Shown in pieces: positions 8,840 to 18,532 of a stretch of DNA of 64,000 nucleotides; the first letter of the stretch is position 1; each line of letters starts with the position of its first letter. The stretch is from the NCBI RefSeq assembly GCF_030818955.1, contig NZ_JAUTBF010000001.1:1736001-1800000 (forward strand), in the 5' to 3' direction. The notes under the pieces were generated by a model, which worked only from the letters and a program-made list of their open reading frames with translations, ran no database searches and was not told the origin of the DNA. Position numbers and translations under genes: made by a program. This DNA is from Microbacterium trichothecenolyticum (GTDB lineage Bacteria; Actinomycetota; Actinomycetes; Actinomycetales; Microbacteriaceae).

Positions 8840-10068
8840 CCGACGCCCTCCCCGCGCGCCACCGCGACCGGCAGCAGCAGGTCGGCCCGGGCGACCTCGC
8901 CGAACACGAGCACCGCGGGGTTGGCGAGGCGGTGGGTCTCGGCATCCTGGATCGCGGTTCCCAGCGTCGTGCGGATGGTGCGCTGCGCGGGCGTGTGGCC
9001 GTTCTCGACGAAGGCGACGGGCCGGGTCTCGGGGGCACCTGCCGCGCGGGCCGCCGCGACGAAGCGGGGCAGGGCGCTCACGCCCATGAGGGCGACGACG
9101 GTGGCACTGTCGTCGCGGAGGGCCGCGAGTGTGGCCTCGCTGGGCGCGTCTTGACCGTTCACGACATGCAGGGTACCGGCCACGCCCCGATGCGTCACCG
9201 GGATTCCCGCGGCCGACGGCACCGCGATAGAGCTCGAGATGCCCGGCACGACCTCGACCGGGATGCCGGCGGCCCGGCACGCGATGACCTCCTCGCCGCC
9301 GCGACCGTAGACGAAGGGGTCGCCGCCCTTGAGCCGGACGACCCGGAGGCCGCGCGCGGCGCGGTCCACGAGGAGGGCGTTGATCTCGTCCTGCGGGACC
9401 GGGTGGTGCTGGGGGCGCTTGCCGACGTCGATCAGCTCGACGTCGTCGCCGAGCTCGGCGAGCACGCCGGTGGGACCGAGGCGGTCGTGCACGACGACAT
9501 CGGCCTCGGCCAGCAGCGCGCGGGCGCGCACCGTCATCAGGTCGATCGGACCAGGGCCGCCGCCGACGAGCGCCACACTCCCCACGAGCGGGCGACGTCG
9601 GCGGCGGAGCGGAAGGGCGCCTTCGGCGAGGCGCTGGGCGATGGCGTCGCGCACGGCGACGGTGCGGCGCGGGTCGGCGCCGGCGGTCGAGACGACCCCG
9701 ACCATGACGTCACCGCTCGTGGTCTCGGCGGCCAGGCGGGCGCTGCCCTTGCCGCCGTGACCGGCGTTGACGCACCAGACGCGGCGCGCCTCGGCGGCGG
9801 CCACGACGGCCGCGTCGACGGATGCCGAGCCCGTGGCCGTGTGGCAGAACCACGCGTCGTCGAGGTCGTCGGCGGCGAAGGGACGTTCGTTCCACTCGAT
9901 GTCGCCGGCGGCGGCCAGCGCGGCCAGACCCGGCGTCGCCACCGGGGCGACGAGACGCACCCGGGCACCCGCGGCGCGGAGCCGCGCGATGCGTCGTTCG
10001 GCGACGGTGCCTGCGCCGACGCACACGACGAGACGGTCGGTGAGGTCGAGTCCTGCCAGAGCGATCAT
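8836..10068 (-). CDS. Siroheme synthase: precorrin-2 dehydrogenase + uroporphyrinogen-III C-methyltransferase
   Basis: 410 residues, CysG-like. The first ~150 form the NAD-dependent dehydrogenase module (VVCVGAGTVAERRIARL Rossmann loop, then DAWFCHTATGSASVDAAV). The rest is a SUMT methyltransferase: SVALVGGGPGPIDLMTVRA, VVVHDRLG, VRLKGGDPFVYGRGGEE and VPGISSSIAVPSAAGIPVTHR. Together they convert uroporphyrinogen III to sirohydrochlorin using two SAM and one NAD+. The chelatase activity of classical CysG is probably supplied by the separate chelatase gene downstream. ATG at 10068 has AAGGAGACCCCCG before it and overlaps the nirD stop (ATGA). Confidence 0.93.
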   Translation of the reverse strand: MIALAGLDLTDRLVVCVGAGTVAERRIARLRAAGARVRLVAPVATPGLAALAAAGDIEWNERPFAADDLDDAWFCHTATGSASVDAAVVAAAEARRVWCVNAGHGGKGSARLAAETTSGDVMVGVVSTAGADPRRTVAVRDAIAQRLAEGALPLRRRRRPLVGSVALVGGGPGPIDLMTVRARALLAEADVVVHDRLGPTGVLAELGDDVELIDVGKRPQHHPVPQDEINALLVDRAARGLRVVRLKGGDPFVYGRGGEEVIACRAAGIPVEVVPGISSSIAVPSAAGIPVTHRGVAGTLHVVNGQDAPSEATLAALRDDSATVVALMGVSALPRFVAAARAAGAPETRPVAFVENGHTPAQRTIRTTLGTAIQDAETHRLANPAVLVFGEVARADLLLPVAVARGEGVG

Positions 10069-10604
10069 CGGGGGTCTCCTTCGATCTTGACGAACACGTC
10101 GCCGTCGGTCACCGCGACCGGGTGCACGCGCACCGCGAGCGGCTCTTTGCCCTGCGTGTCGAGGCACACGCCCGTGCGCAGGTCGAACACCTGCTTGTAC
10201 ATGGGCGACGCGACCGTCGGCACGCCGCCGCGGTCGCCGACGATCCCCCGCGAGAGGATCGCCGCACCGCTGAACGGGTCGATCTGGTCGGTGGCGTAGA
10301 GCCGTCCGTCGTAGGTGCGGAACAGCGCGATCTGGCGGTCGCCGACGAGGGCGGCGGCACCCCGCTCGACGAGCAGGTCGTCGACGCGGCAGATGCGGGT
10401 CCAGCCGGAGGCCGGGGTCTCGGCGGAGGCGTCGGGGGTCACGGCCGCGGGGGTCGCGGTTCCGGGGGTCGCGGCCGCGGGGGTCGCCGCGGCGGCGGTC
10501 GCGGCAGGCGCCAGGCTCGCGGCCGGCACCGCACCGGCCGCCGGCGCGGGGGTCGTGGCATCCGGGGTCATGGCATCCGTCCTCGTCGCGTTCAGGATCG
10601 TCAC
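10065..10604 (-). CDS. nirD: Nitrite reductase [NAD(P)H] small subunit NirD
   Basis: 179 residues starting with GTG at 10604, which overlaps the nirB stop as GTGA. The first ~65 residues are an unusual Pro/Ala/Thr-rich linker (repeats such as TPAAATPGTATPAAVTP). The remaining ~110 form the NirD Rieske-like fold (WTRICRVDDLLVERGAA, ALFRTYDGRLYATDQIDP, SPMYKQVFDLRTGVCLD). As usual for NirD, the Rieske Cys/His cluster ligands are absent, so it is a structural subunit. It works with NirB in the cytoplasm to reduce nitrite to ammonium. The long linker is atypical and may be disordered. Confidence 0.9.
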   Translation of the reverse strand: MTILNATRTDAMTPDATTPAPAAGAVPAASLAPAATAAAATPAAATPGTATPAAVTPDASAETPASGWTRICRVDDLLVERGAAALVGDRQIALFRTYDGRLYATDQIDPFSGAAILSRGIVGDRGGVPTVASPMYKQVFDLRTGVCLDTQGKEPLAVRVHPVAVTDGDVFVKIEGDPR

Positions 10605-13258
10605 GAGCGCACCGCCAGCGTGGTGCCGCCGATGAAGACGGCGCCCGACGAGCGCTCCTCCGCCGTCGCGGGGCGGGGCTGCCCGCGCTCGGCGACGTAG
10701 GCGAGCGTGGGGTCGGCGGTGTCGGGGGCGTTGACGAAGCTCTGGAAGCGCTTGAGCTTCTCGGGGTCGGCGAGGGTCGCGGCCCACTCGTCCTCGTAGT
10801 TGTCGATGTGGGCAGCCATGGCGCGGTCGAGGTCTTCGCCGATGCCGAGGGTGTCGTCGAACACGACGCCCTTGAGCGCCTCGATGCCGCCCTCGTACTC
10901 CTGCATCCACGGCGCGGTGCGCTGCAGCCGGTCGGCCGTGCGGATGTAGAGCATCAGGAAGCGGTCGATCGCCCGCAGGAGCCCCTCGTCATCCAGGCCT
11001 TCCGCGAACAGCTCGGCGTGGCGCGGGGTGAAGCCGCCGTTGCCGCCGACGTACATGTTCCAGCCGGCCTCGGTCGCGATGACGCCGACGTCCTTGCCGC
11101 GGGCCTCGGCGCACTCGCGCGCGCAACCCGAGACGCCGAACTTGATCTTGTGCGGCGAGCGCAGACCGCGGTAGCGCAGCTCGAGCTGCACGGCCATGCC
11201 GACCGAGTCCTGCACGCCGTAGCGGCACCACGTCTGCCCGACGCACGACTTCACGGTGCGCAGCGACTTGCCGTAGGCCTGGCCCGACTCGAAGCCGGCG
11301 TCGACGAGGCGCTTCCAGATCGCGGGCAGCTGCTCCAGCCGGGCGCCGAACATGTCGATGCGCTGTCCGCCGGTGATCTTCGTGTAGAGCCCGAAGTCGC
11401 GCGCGACCTCGCCGATGACAACGAGCCCCTCGGGCGTGATCTCGCCGCCCGCGATGCGCGGGACGACGCTGTACGTGCCGTCGCGCTGGATGTTCGCCAT
11501 GACGTGGTCGTTGGTGTCCTGCATCGTCGCGAGCTCGCCGTCGAGCACGTGCTCGGAGTACAGGCTCGCCAGGATGCTCGCCAGCGCCGGCTTGCAGATG
11601 TCGCATCCGCGGCCGGTGCCGAAGCGCTCGACGATCGCGGTGAAGGTGCGCAGCTCCGAGATGCGCACGGCGTCGAAGAGCTGCGCGCGGGTGAACGCGA
11701 AGTGCTCGCAGAGTCCGTTCGAGACCTCTTTTCCGGATGCCGCGAGCTCGGCCTGGACGAGCTTCTTCACGAGCGTGAAGCACGAGCCGCAGGCCGCACC
11801 CGCCTTGGTGCAGGCCTTGACCTCGGCGGCATCCGCGCAGTCGTGCTCGGTGACGGCCCCGCGGACGGTGCCGGCGGTGACGCCGTTGCAGGAGCAGACG
11901 ATCGCGTCGTCGGGGAGGTCGCCCTGAGGCGCCGGGGCGAGGTCGGACGGCATGAGGTACGCGGCGGGGTCGCCGCCGAGCGCCCGACCGACGAGGGGGC
12001 GCAGGGACGTGTACGCCGAGGCGTCGCCGACGAGGATGCCACCGAGCAGCGTCCGCGCGTCGTCGCTCAGCACGAGCTTCTTGTAGACGCCCGAGATGGG
12101 GTCGGCGTAGGTGACGTCGAGGGCGTTGGGCGTCTCGGCGAATGCGTCGCCGAAGCTGGCGACCTCGACGCCCGAGAGCTTGAGCTTGGCGGAGGTGTCG
12201 AAGCCGTCGAACGCGGCCTCACCGCCGAGCAGGCGGGTCGCGGCGACCTCGGCCATCGCGTAGCCGGGGGCGACGAGGCCGATGCACTGGCCGTCGAAGC
12301 TGGCGACCTCGCCGATCGCGAGGATCGAGGGGTCGGAGGTGTCGCAGTTCGCGTCGATCACGACGCCGCCGCGCGGGTCGACGGCGAGTTCCGCGGCCCG
12401 GGCGAGCTCGTCGCGGGGACGGACGCCGACCGTGAACACGACGATGTCGACGGCCTCCCACGTGCCGTCGCGCAGCTCCAGGCCGCACACGGCGCCGGAC
12501 TTGTCGGCATCCACCCGGGTCGTCACCGATTGCGTCCGCACCTCGATGCCGCGCGCCTCGATGAGCCGCTGCAGCGCCTTCGCGCCGCCCAGGTCGAGCT
12601 GCGCCGACATGAGTCGTTCGTTGGACTGCAGCACGAACGGCGAGACGCCCTCGGCCTGCAGCGCACCCGCGGCTTCGAGGCCGAGGAGGCCACCGCCGAC
12701 GACGGCGCCGCGCAGGGGACGACCGAGCTGGGCCGACCGCGTGGCGACCCAGGCGCGCATACCGGCGACGTCGTCGAGCGTGCGGTAGACGAAGCAGCCC
12801 TTGTGGTCGAAGCCGTCGAGTGCGAGGCGCGCCGCGAAGGATCCGGTGGCCAGGACGAGGCGGTCGTAGGCGTGGGTCGTTCCGGCCGCGGTCGTCACGG
12901 TGCGGTTCGCGCGGTCGATAGCCGTGACGCGGGCGCCGATCTCGACGTGCACCCGCTCGTGATCGAGCACGGTCGGGTCGAGGGCGAGGTCGTCGGGCGT
13001 CTTGCCGCTGAAGTAGCCGGTCAGGCCGACGCGGTCGTAGGGGCCCCGGGGCTCGTCGCCGAGCACCGTGATCGACCAGCGGCCGTCGGTGTCGCGGCTG
13101 GTGAGGCTCTCGACGAAGCGGTGCGCCACCATGCCGGCGCCGACGACCACGACGGAGCCGGATGACGCGGGATGGAGCACATCGTCACCGTACGCGGCGG
13201 ACTTTGCGCGGCGGTCAGCGACACGTTTCGTGCCGGTTGCGGTGTCTGAGCGGGCCAT
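10601..13258 (-). CDS. nirB: Nitrite reductase [NAD(P)H] large subunit NirB
   Basis: 885 residues; six-electron reduction of nitrite to ammonium with NAD(P)H. Domains in order: an FAD/NAD-binding reductase module (SVVVVGAGMVAHRFVESL, then AIGEVASFDGQCIGLVAPG), a BFD-like [2Fe-2S] domain (CSCNGVTAGTV ... CGSCFTLVKKL), a second short Cys-containing segment (GRGCDICKPALASIL), the ferredoxin-like half domain, and the siroheme/[4Fe-4S] domain with CVGQTWCRYG and SGCARECAEARGKDVGVI, which carry the four cluster Cys. First gene of the operon nirB-nirD-siroheme synthase-hemD-chelatase, with every junction overlapping by four bases. The upstream region has GTTAC/GAAC half-sites like GlnR boxes. Confidence 0.96.
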   Translation of the reverse strand: MARSDTATGTKRVADRRAKSAAYGDDVLHPASSGSVVVVGAGMVAHRFVESLTSRDTDGRWSITVLGDEPRGPYDRVGLTGYFSGKTPDDLALDPTVLDHERVHVEIGARVTAIDRANRTVTTAAGTTHAYDRLVLATGSFAARLALDGFDHKGCFVYRTLDDVAGMRAWVATRSAQLGRPLRGAVVGGGLLGLEAAGALQAEGVSPFVLQSNERLMSAQLDLGGAKALQRLIEARGIEVRTQSVTTRVDADKSGAVCGLELRDGTWEAVDIVVFTVGVRPRDELARAAELAVDPRGGVVIDANCDTSDPSILAIGEVASFDGQCIGLVAPGYAMAEVAATRLLGGEAAFDGFDTSAKLKLSGVEVASFGDAFAETPNALDVTYADPISGVYKKLVLSDDARTLLGGILVGDASAYTSLRPLVGRALGGDPAAYLMPSDLAPAPQGDLPDDAIVCSCNGVTAGTVRGAVTEHDCADAAEVKACTKAGAACGSCFTLVKKLVQAELAASGKEVSNGLCEHFAFTRAQLFDAVRISELRTFTAIVERFGTGRGCDICKPALASILASLYSEHVLDGELATMQDTNDHVMANIQRDGTYSVVPRIAGGEITPEGLVVIGEVARDFGLYTKITGGQRIDMFGARLEQLPAIWKRLVDAGFESGQAYGKSLRTVKSCVGQTWCRYGVQDSVGMAVQLELRYRGLRSPHKIKFGVSGCARECAEARGKDVGVIATEAGWNMYVGGNGGFTPRHAELFAEGLDDEGLLRAIDRFLMLYIRTADRLQRTAPWMQEYEGGIEALKGVVFDDTLGIGEDLDRAMAAHIDNYEDEWAATLADPEKLKRFQSFVNAPDTADPTLAYVAERGQPRPATAEERSSGAVFIGGTTLAVRS

Positions 13259-13303
13259 GCCCCGACGCTAAGCAGCCGAGGTTTCCCCCGCCGTCGCCCC
13301 GGC

Positions 13304-13330
13304 GTTACTCCCCGCGAACGTTTCTCTCAC
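13304..13330 (-). promoter_or_regulatory. Possible GlnR-type box upstream of nirB
   Basis: GTTAC, six bases, CGAAC, then GTTTCTCTCAC lie 46-72 bp upstream of the nirB start. GlnR in actinobacteria binds pairs of gTnAC-n6-GaAAc and commonly controls nirBD. The match is partial, so this is a guess from spacing and target. Confidence 0.35.
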
Positions 13331-13432
13331 GCGGCGACGGCGTTCGTGTGAGGTTTCGCGGACCCCGGCCCCTTCGACAAGCTCAGGGCCCTCCACCGAG
13401 GTGGCTGAGCCCGTCGAAGCCCCCGCAACCCG

Positions 13433-13870
13433 TCAGCCGACCGGCTCGAGCACGAAGACCTCGATGCGGCGCTCGGTCTTCTTCTGGTACTCGTCGTAGT
13501 CGGGCCAGACCGCGACCGCGCGGGCCCACCACTCGTCGCGCTCGGCACCCTCGGCCTGGTGCGCGTCGTACTCCTTCTTCACGTCGCCGTCCTGCAGGGC
13601 GACGCGGGGGTTCTTCACGAGGTTGTAGAACCACGCCGGGTGCTCGGGAGCACCTCCCTTGGAAGCCACGACCGCGTACGTCCCGTCGTGCTCGACGCGC
13701 ATGAGGGCCGTCTTGCGCAGTCCTCCGGTTTTGGCGCCCACGGTGGTGAGGACGATGATGGGTACGCCCCGCAGCTCACCGGCTTCCTGGCCTCCCGAGG
13801 CCTCGAAGGCTTCGGCCTGCTGGCGGGCCCACTCGCTGGTACTGGGCAGATACTCTCCTGAGAGCGACAT
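13433..13870 (-). CDS. Deazaflavin-dependent nitroreductase-family oxidoreductase (Ddn-like)
   Basis: 145 residues. Typical pattern of the F420H2-dependent Ddn/PNPOx-fold family: N-terminal [19 protein letters not shown], then [20 protein letters not shown] (cofactor-phosphate region), [20 protein letters not shown] and [20 protein letters not shown] at the end. Members reduce diverse nitro or enone substrates with F420H2; the substrate here is unknown. Start at ATG 13870, matching relatives; an in-frame GTG lies three codons upstream. The gene stands alone on the minus strand, divergent from the permease with 55 bp between. Confidence 0.85.
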   Translation of the reverse strand: MSLSGEYLPSTSEWARQQAEAFEASGGQEAGELRGVPIIVLTTVGAKTGGLRKTALMRVEHDGTYAVVASKGGAPEHPAWFYNLVKNPRVALQDGDVKKEYDAHQAEGAERDEWWARAVAVWPDYDEYQKKTERRIEVFVLEPVG

Positions 13871-13925
13871 GTCTCCCACGATACGTCGGCGTCATCCCCC
13901 ACCGCCTCGCTTTTCTGGAGCCCCC

Positions 13926-15377
13926 ATGAGCACCTCCGCTCCCGAGACCACTGCTGCCCCCGTACCGAAGAACGCCTTCGACAGGTTCTTCGAGATCACC
14001 GCCCGCGGCTCGACCATCGGCGCCGAAGTGCGCGGCGGTGTCGTGACGTTCGTGACGATGGCGTACATCGTCATCCTGAACCCGATCATCCTGTCCGGTA
14101 CCCCCGACGTCGCCGGCAACGCCCTCGGCTTCCCGCAGGTCGCGGCCACCACGGCCCTCACCGCCGGCGTCATGACGATGCTGTTCGGTCTCGTCACGCG
14201 CCTGCCGTTCGCGTTCGCCGCGGGCCTGGGCATCAACTCGTTCCTCGCCGTCGGCATCGTCGGCGGAGTCACGTGGCCCGAAGCGATGGGACTCGTCGTC
14301 ATCAACGGCCTCATCATCGTGCTGCTGGCCGTGACGGGCCTTCGCCGCATGATCTTCGAGGCCGTGCCCCTGGCGCTCAAGACCGCCATCACCGTCGGCA
14401 TCGGTCTGTTTATCGCCTTCATCGGTTTCGTCGACAGCGGGCTCGTCACCTCGACCGGCCTCAGCTCGCCGCCGGTCGGCCTCGGCGTGAACGGCTCGAT
14501 CGCGACGATCCCCACCGCCCTGTTCGTCCTGACGCTCGTCATCACCGCCGTGCTCTTGGTGCGCAAGGTCAAGGCGGCGCTGCTCATCGGCTTGCTCTCC
14601 GGCACCGTCATCGCCGTGATCGTCGAGGCCATCGCGCACCTCGGCGCCCGCGCCGATGGCAACCCCGGCGGCTGGAGCCTCAGCGTTCCGACCCTCCCCG
14701 CGCAGCTGGTGAGCCTGCCCGACCTCTCGCTCGTCGGACAGGTCGACCCGTTCGGCTCGTTCGGCCGCATCGGCGTGCTCGCTGCCCTGATGCTGGTCTT
14801 CACGCTCGTCTTCACGAACTTCTTCGACGCGATGGGCACGATGACCGGCCTCTCCCGCGAGGCCGGGCTCGCCGCCCCCGACGGCACCTTCCCGCGCCTG
14901 CGCTCGGCGCTGATTATCGAGGGCGTCGGCGCGGTCGCCGGTGGCGCGACCTCCTCGTCGTCGAACACGGTGTTCATCGAGTCGGGCTCGGGCATCGGAG
15001 AGGGCGCGCGCACGGGCCTGGCGAACGTCGTCACCGGTGCCCTGTTCCTGCTCGCGATGTTCTTCACGCCGCTGACGAGCATCGTTCCCACCGAAATCGC
15101 GGCCGCAGCGCTGGTCATCGTGGGCGCACTGATGATGGGCCAGATCCGCCACGTGGACCTCAGCGACATGTCGGTGCTCATCCCGGTGTTCCTCACCGTG
15201 ACCGTGATGCCCCTGACCTACTCGATCGCGAACGGCATCGGTGCGGGCTTCGTCAGCTGGGTGCTGATCCAGGCTCTGTCCGGCCGCGCGCGCCGCGTCA
15301 GCCCGCTGCTGTGGATCGTCGCCGCCGGCTTCGTCGTCTTCTTCGCCCGCGGCCCGGTCGAGGCGCTGCTCGGCTGA
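13926..15377 (+). CDS. NCS2 family purine permease (AzgA-like)
   Basis: 483 residues with about 12-14 hydrophobic segments. Landmarks of the AzgA branch: FFEITARGSTIGAEVRGGVVTFVTMAYI at the first helix (given here only as a guide to position ~25-50), FAFAAGLGINSFLA, and the region EGVGAVAGGATSSSSNTVFIESG in the eighth helix area. AzgA-like permeases import adenine, guanine or hypoxanthine with protons across the cytoplasmic membrane. ATG at 13926 follows GGAGCCCCC. No partner gene is adjacent, so purine specificity is by family only. Confidence 0.9.
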   Translation: MSTSAPETTAAPVPKNAFDRFFEITARGSTIGAEVRGGVVTFVTMAYIVILNPIILSGTPDVAGNALGFPQVAATTALTAGVMTMLFGLVTRLPFAFAAGLGINSFLAVGIVGGVTWPEAMGLVVINGLIIVLLAVTGLRRMIFEAVPLALKTAITVGIGLFIAFIGFVDSGLVTSTGLSSPPVGLGVNGSIATIPTALFVLTLVITAVLLVRKVKAALLIGLLSGTVIAVIVEAIAHLGARADGNPGGWSLSVPTLPAQLVSLPDLSLVGQVDPFGSFGRIGVLAALMLVFTLVFTNFFDAMGTMTGLSREAGLAAPDGTFPRLRSALIIEGVGAVAGGATSSSSNTVFIESGSGIGEGARTGLANVVTGALFLLAMFFTPLTSIVPTEIAAAALVIVGALMMGQIRHVDLSDMSVLIPVFLTVTVMPLTYSIANGIGAGFVSWVLIQALSGRARRVSPLLWIVAAGFVVFFARGPVEALLG

Positions 15378-15400
15378 GCCTGTGCTGCGGAGCGGGCGGC

Positions 15401-15488
15401 CCCCGGCCGAGAGCACACGATCCGCGCGAGATCACACGGTGCAACCGCACACCATCGCGTGATCTCGGCCCGATCGTGTGACCTCGCG
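15401..15488. repeat. Nested palindromic intergenic element, copy A
   Basis: About 88 bp starting ccccggccgagagcacacg. The outer arms are CACACGATC and GATCGTGTG, the inner arms GAGATCACACGG and the CGCGTGATCTC region. It has the same two-shell hairpin layout as the element at 738-804 but a different motif. Copy B follows 43 bp later. Confidence 0.75.
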
Positions 15489-15531
15489 ACGGCCCATCCG
15501 CAGCCGGCCGACACGGCTGGCGCCGGTGACC

Positions 15532-15619
15532 CCCCGGCCGAGAGCACACGATCCGCGCGAGATGACACGGCGCGATCGCACAATATCGCGTGAGCTCGAC
15601 CCGATCGTGTGACCTCGCG
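15532..15619. repeat. Nested palindromic intergenic element, copy B
   Basis: Same orientation as copy A and about 85-90 percent identical by eye. Outer arms are identical and several inner changes partly keep pairing (for example CGATCG and ATATCGCG). It is followed by a short ccccgcggca tandem stretch at 15658-15685. Confidence 0.75.
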
Positions 15620-15710
15620 CGCTGGCGACAGCCGATCCCGTCCTCGCCGCCCGCCCGCACCCCGCGGCACCCCGCGGCACCCCGCGTCCGGCGCCCCGCG
15701 ACACGCCAAA

Positions 15711-15738
15711 GGGCCCGGATGCCATGGCATCCGGGCCC
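15711..15738 (-). terminator. Perfect hairpin terminator of sucCD
   Basis: gggcccggatgcc and its exact complement form a 28-nt perfect palindrome 14 bp downstream of the sucD stop, followed by TTT on the minus strand. It probably ends sucCD transcription. Confidence 0.8.
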
Positions 15739-15752
15739 TCAGAAACGAAACG

Positions 15753-16667
<915 letters not shown>

Positions 16668-16674
16668 CTATCCC

Positions 16675-17838
16675 TTACGCGTTGGCCAGCTCGGCGGCCT
16701 TGTCGGCGCCCTCGTCCATACCGGCGGCGAGGGTGACGAGCGGGTGGTTGGCGGCGGCGAGGATCTCGCGGCCCTCCCCGACCTGGTTGCCGTCGAGGCG
16801 GACGACGAGCGGCTTGGTCGCGGTGTCGCCCAGGATCTCGAGGGCCTTCACGATGCCCTCGGCCACGGCGACGCACGACGTGATGCCACCGAAGACGTTG
16901 ACGAACACGCTCTTGACCTGCTCGTCACCGAGGATGACGTCCAAGCCCGCGGCCATGACGGTCGCCGAGGCGCCGCCGCCGATGTCGAGGAAGTTGGCGG
17001 GCTTCACGCCGCCGTGCTTCTCACCGGCGTACGCGACGACGTCGAGGGTCGACATGACCAGACCCGCGCCGTTGCCGATGATGCCGACCTGGCCGTCGAG
17101 CTTGACGTAGTTGAGGTCGTGCTGCTTCGCCTTCGCCTCGAGGGGGTCGGCGGCATCCTTGTCTTCCAGCTCCTCGTGGTCGGGGTGGCGGAAGCCGGCG
17201 TTCTCGTCGAGCGAGACCTTGCCGTCGAGGGCGATGATGTCGCCGTCCTCGCTCTGGATGAGGGGGTTCACCTCGACGAGGGTGGCGTCCTCGCCCTTGT
17301 AGACGTTGAACAGCTTGACGAAGACGTCGGCGACCTTGGGCGCGAGCTCGTCGTCGAACTTCGCGGCCTTGGCGATCTCGAGGGCCTTCTCGGGGGTGAT
17401 GCCCTCGATCGGGTCGACCTCGATACGCGCGAGCGCCTCGGGACGTTCGACGGCGAGCTCCTCGATCTCCATGCCGCCCTCGACGCTGGAGAGCGAGAGG
17501 TAGGAGCGGTTGGCGCGGTCGAGCAGCACCGAGAAGTAGAACTCCTTGGCGATGCGGGCGCCGGCGGCGACCATGACGCGCTTGACGACGTGGCCCTTGA
17601 TGTCGAGGCCGAGGATGGCCTGGGCCGCCTCGAACGCCTCGTCGGGGGTCTTGGCGACCTTGACGCCGCCGGCCTTGCCGCGGCCTCCGGTCTTGACCTG
17701 AGCCTTGACGACGACGACTCCGCCGAGCTTCTCCGCGGCCGCCTTCGCCTCCTCAGGGGTGTCGGCGATGATGCCGGCGAGCACCGGCACCTCGTACTTT
17801 TCGAACAGGTCACGTGCCTGGTACTCGTAGAGATCCAC
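16675..17838 (-). CDS. sucC: Succinate-CoA ligase beta subunit SucC
   Basis: 387 residues with the ATP-grasp domain ([20 protein letters not shown]) and the C-terminal CoA-ligase domain ([36 protein letters not shown]). It forms the heterodimer or heterotetramer with SucD in the cytosol and provides the nucleotide site. The frame stays open far upstream, but GTG at 17838 ([15 protein letters not shown]) is the canonical N-terminus and has AAGGATC upstream. First gene of sucCD. Confidence 0.97.
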   Translation of the reverse strand: MDLYEYQARDLFEKYEVPVLAGIIADTPEEAKAAAEKLGGVVVVKAQVKTGGRGKAGGVKVAKTPDEAFEAAQAILGLDIKGHVVKRVMVAAGARIAKEFYFSVLLDRANRSYLSLSSVEGGMEIEELAVERPEALARIEVDPIEGITPEKALEIAKAAKFDDELAPKVADVFVKLFNVYKGEDATLVEVNPLIQSEDGDIIALDGKVSLDENAGFRHPDHEELEDKDAADPLEAKAKQHDLNYVKLDGQVGIIGNGAGLVMSTLDVVAYAGEKHGGVKPANFLDIGGGASATVMAAGLDVILGDEQVKSVFVNVFGGITSCVAVAEGIVKALEILGDTATKPLVVRLDGNQVGEGREILAAANHPLVTLAAGMDEGADKAAELANA

Positions 17839-17882
17839 GGATGATCCTTCGCTGGGCGATCGGTGGCGGGAGGAGGCGAACT

Positions 17883-17898
17883 CTCTCGATATCAAGAG
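17883..17898. promoter_or_regulatory. Near-perfect 16-bp palindrome upstream of sucC
   Basis: CTCTCGATATCAAGAG, one mismatched pair, 45 bp before the sucC start. Size and position suit a dimeric regulator site; the regulator is not identifiable from here. Confidence 0.4.
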
Positions 17899-18059
17899 AT
17901 CTGCGCCAATCGTCCACCCTACCCGACGGGGGTGAGAACGCCGGACGGTTGCCCCTTCAATGGGAGGGACGTGGGATGCCGAACCCTCACGGTTTCGTCT
18001 CCTCCTGAGTCGCCCGGGGTCGTGGCATCCGGAACCCGACGGCGACCTACCCTCGCGCC

Positions 18060-18312
18060 GTGGCTCCACCCCACGACCTTCCCCGGGTCGGCGCGATCGC
18101 GGCGACCGTGCCCGCTTTCGAGACCTTTCCGACCGTGGACGAGCTCGACGCCTGGATCGACACGGTCGCCGAAAAACACCGCGACACGGTCTCGGTTCGC
18201 TCGCCGTCAGGCCGCGACCCAGCTCGCGGTGTTGCTGGCCGCGGCCTCGATGATCGTGGGCGCACGTCTGGACGGCGCGACGGCGCCGGTGATTCCCGAC
18301 CCCGCGCACTGA
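18060..18312 (+). pseudogene. Short coding remnants at the island edge
   Basis: In the 695 bp between sucC and the RiPP island no intact gene is visible. A plus-strand stretch from 18060 encodes [20 protein letters not shown] then [12 protein letters not shown]. This faintly recalls the N-terminal region of M14 carboxypeptidase-like proteins, but it loses coding character at once. A second frame ending at 18312 encodes [17 protein letters not shown]. These look like stubs of two different genes joined by deletion next to the inserted island. Family assignment is weak. Confidence 0.25.
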
Positions 18313-18496
18313 GAGATTCTCGACCCCACGCGCTGAGAGAGGCATGTGACTCGACCGTGCCGACATCGCCGACAGGTCAGACGACGCGGCACAAGAGACG
18401 GCCATGCGGCCCCGCGAACGCTTCGATCGAACGCTTGGAGCGTCATACCGGACTGGAGCACTGACGCCTCGATGCATGCTCCGTCATCGAGGCGGG

Positions 18497-18524
18497 CCCC
18501 AACCGAGCAATTGCTCGTTAGGGG
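18497..18524 (-). terminator. Hairpin after the RiPP operon
   Basis: CCCC, a perfect core CGAGCAATTGCTCG, then GGGG form an imperfect 28-nt hairpin 8 bp beyond the YcaO stop. There is no clear T-run, so it is a candidate transcription end. Confidence 0.45.
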
Positions 18525-18532
18525 CACCAGTG

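Noticed and set aside
10808..13165. Very long open frame antisense to nirB
   Set aside because: Antisense frames stay open in high-GC genes; its composition is Asp/Arg/Gly-rich without motifs, and nirB on the other strand is certain.
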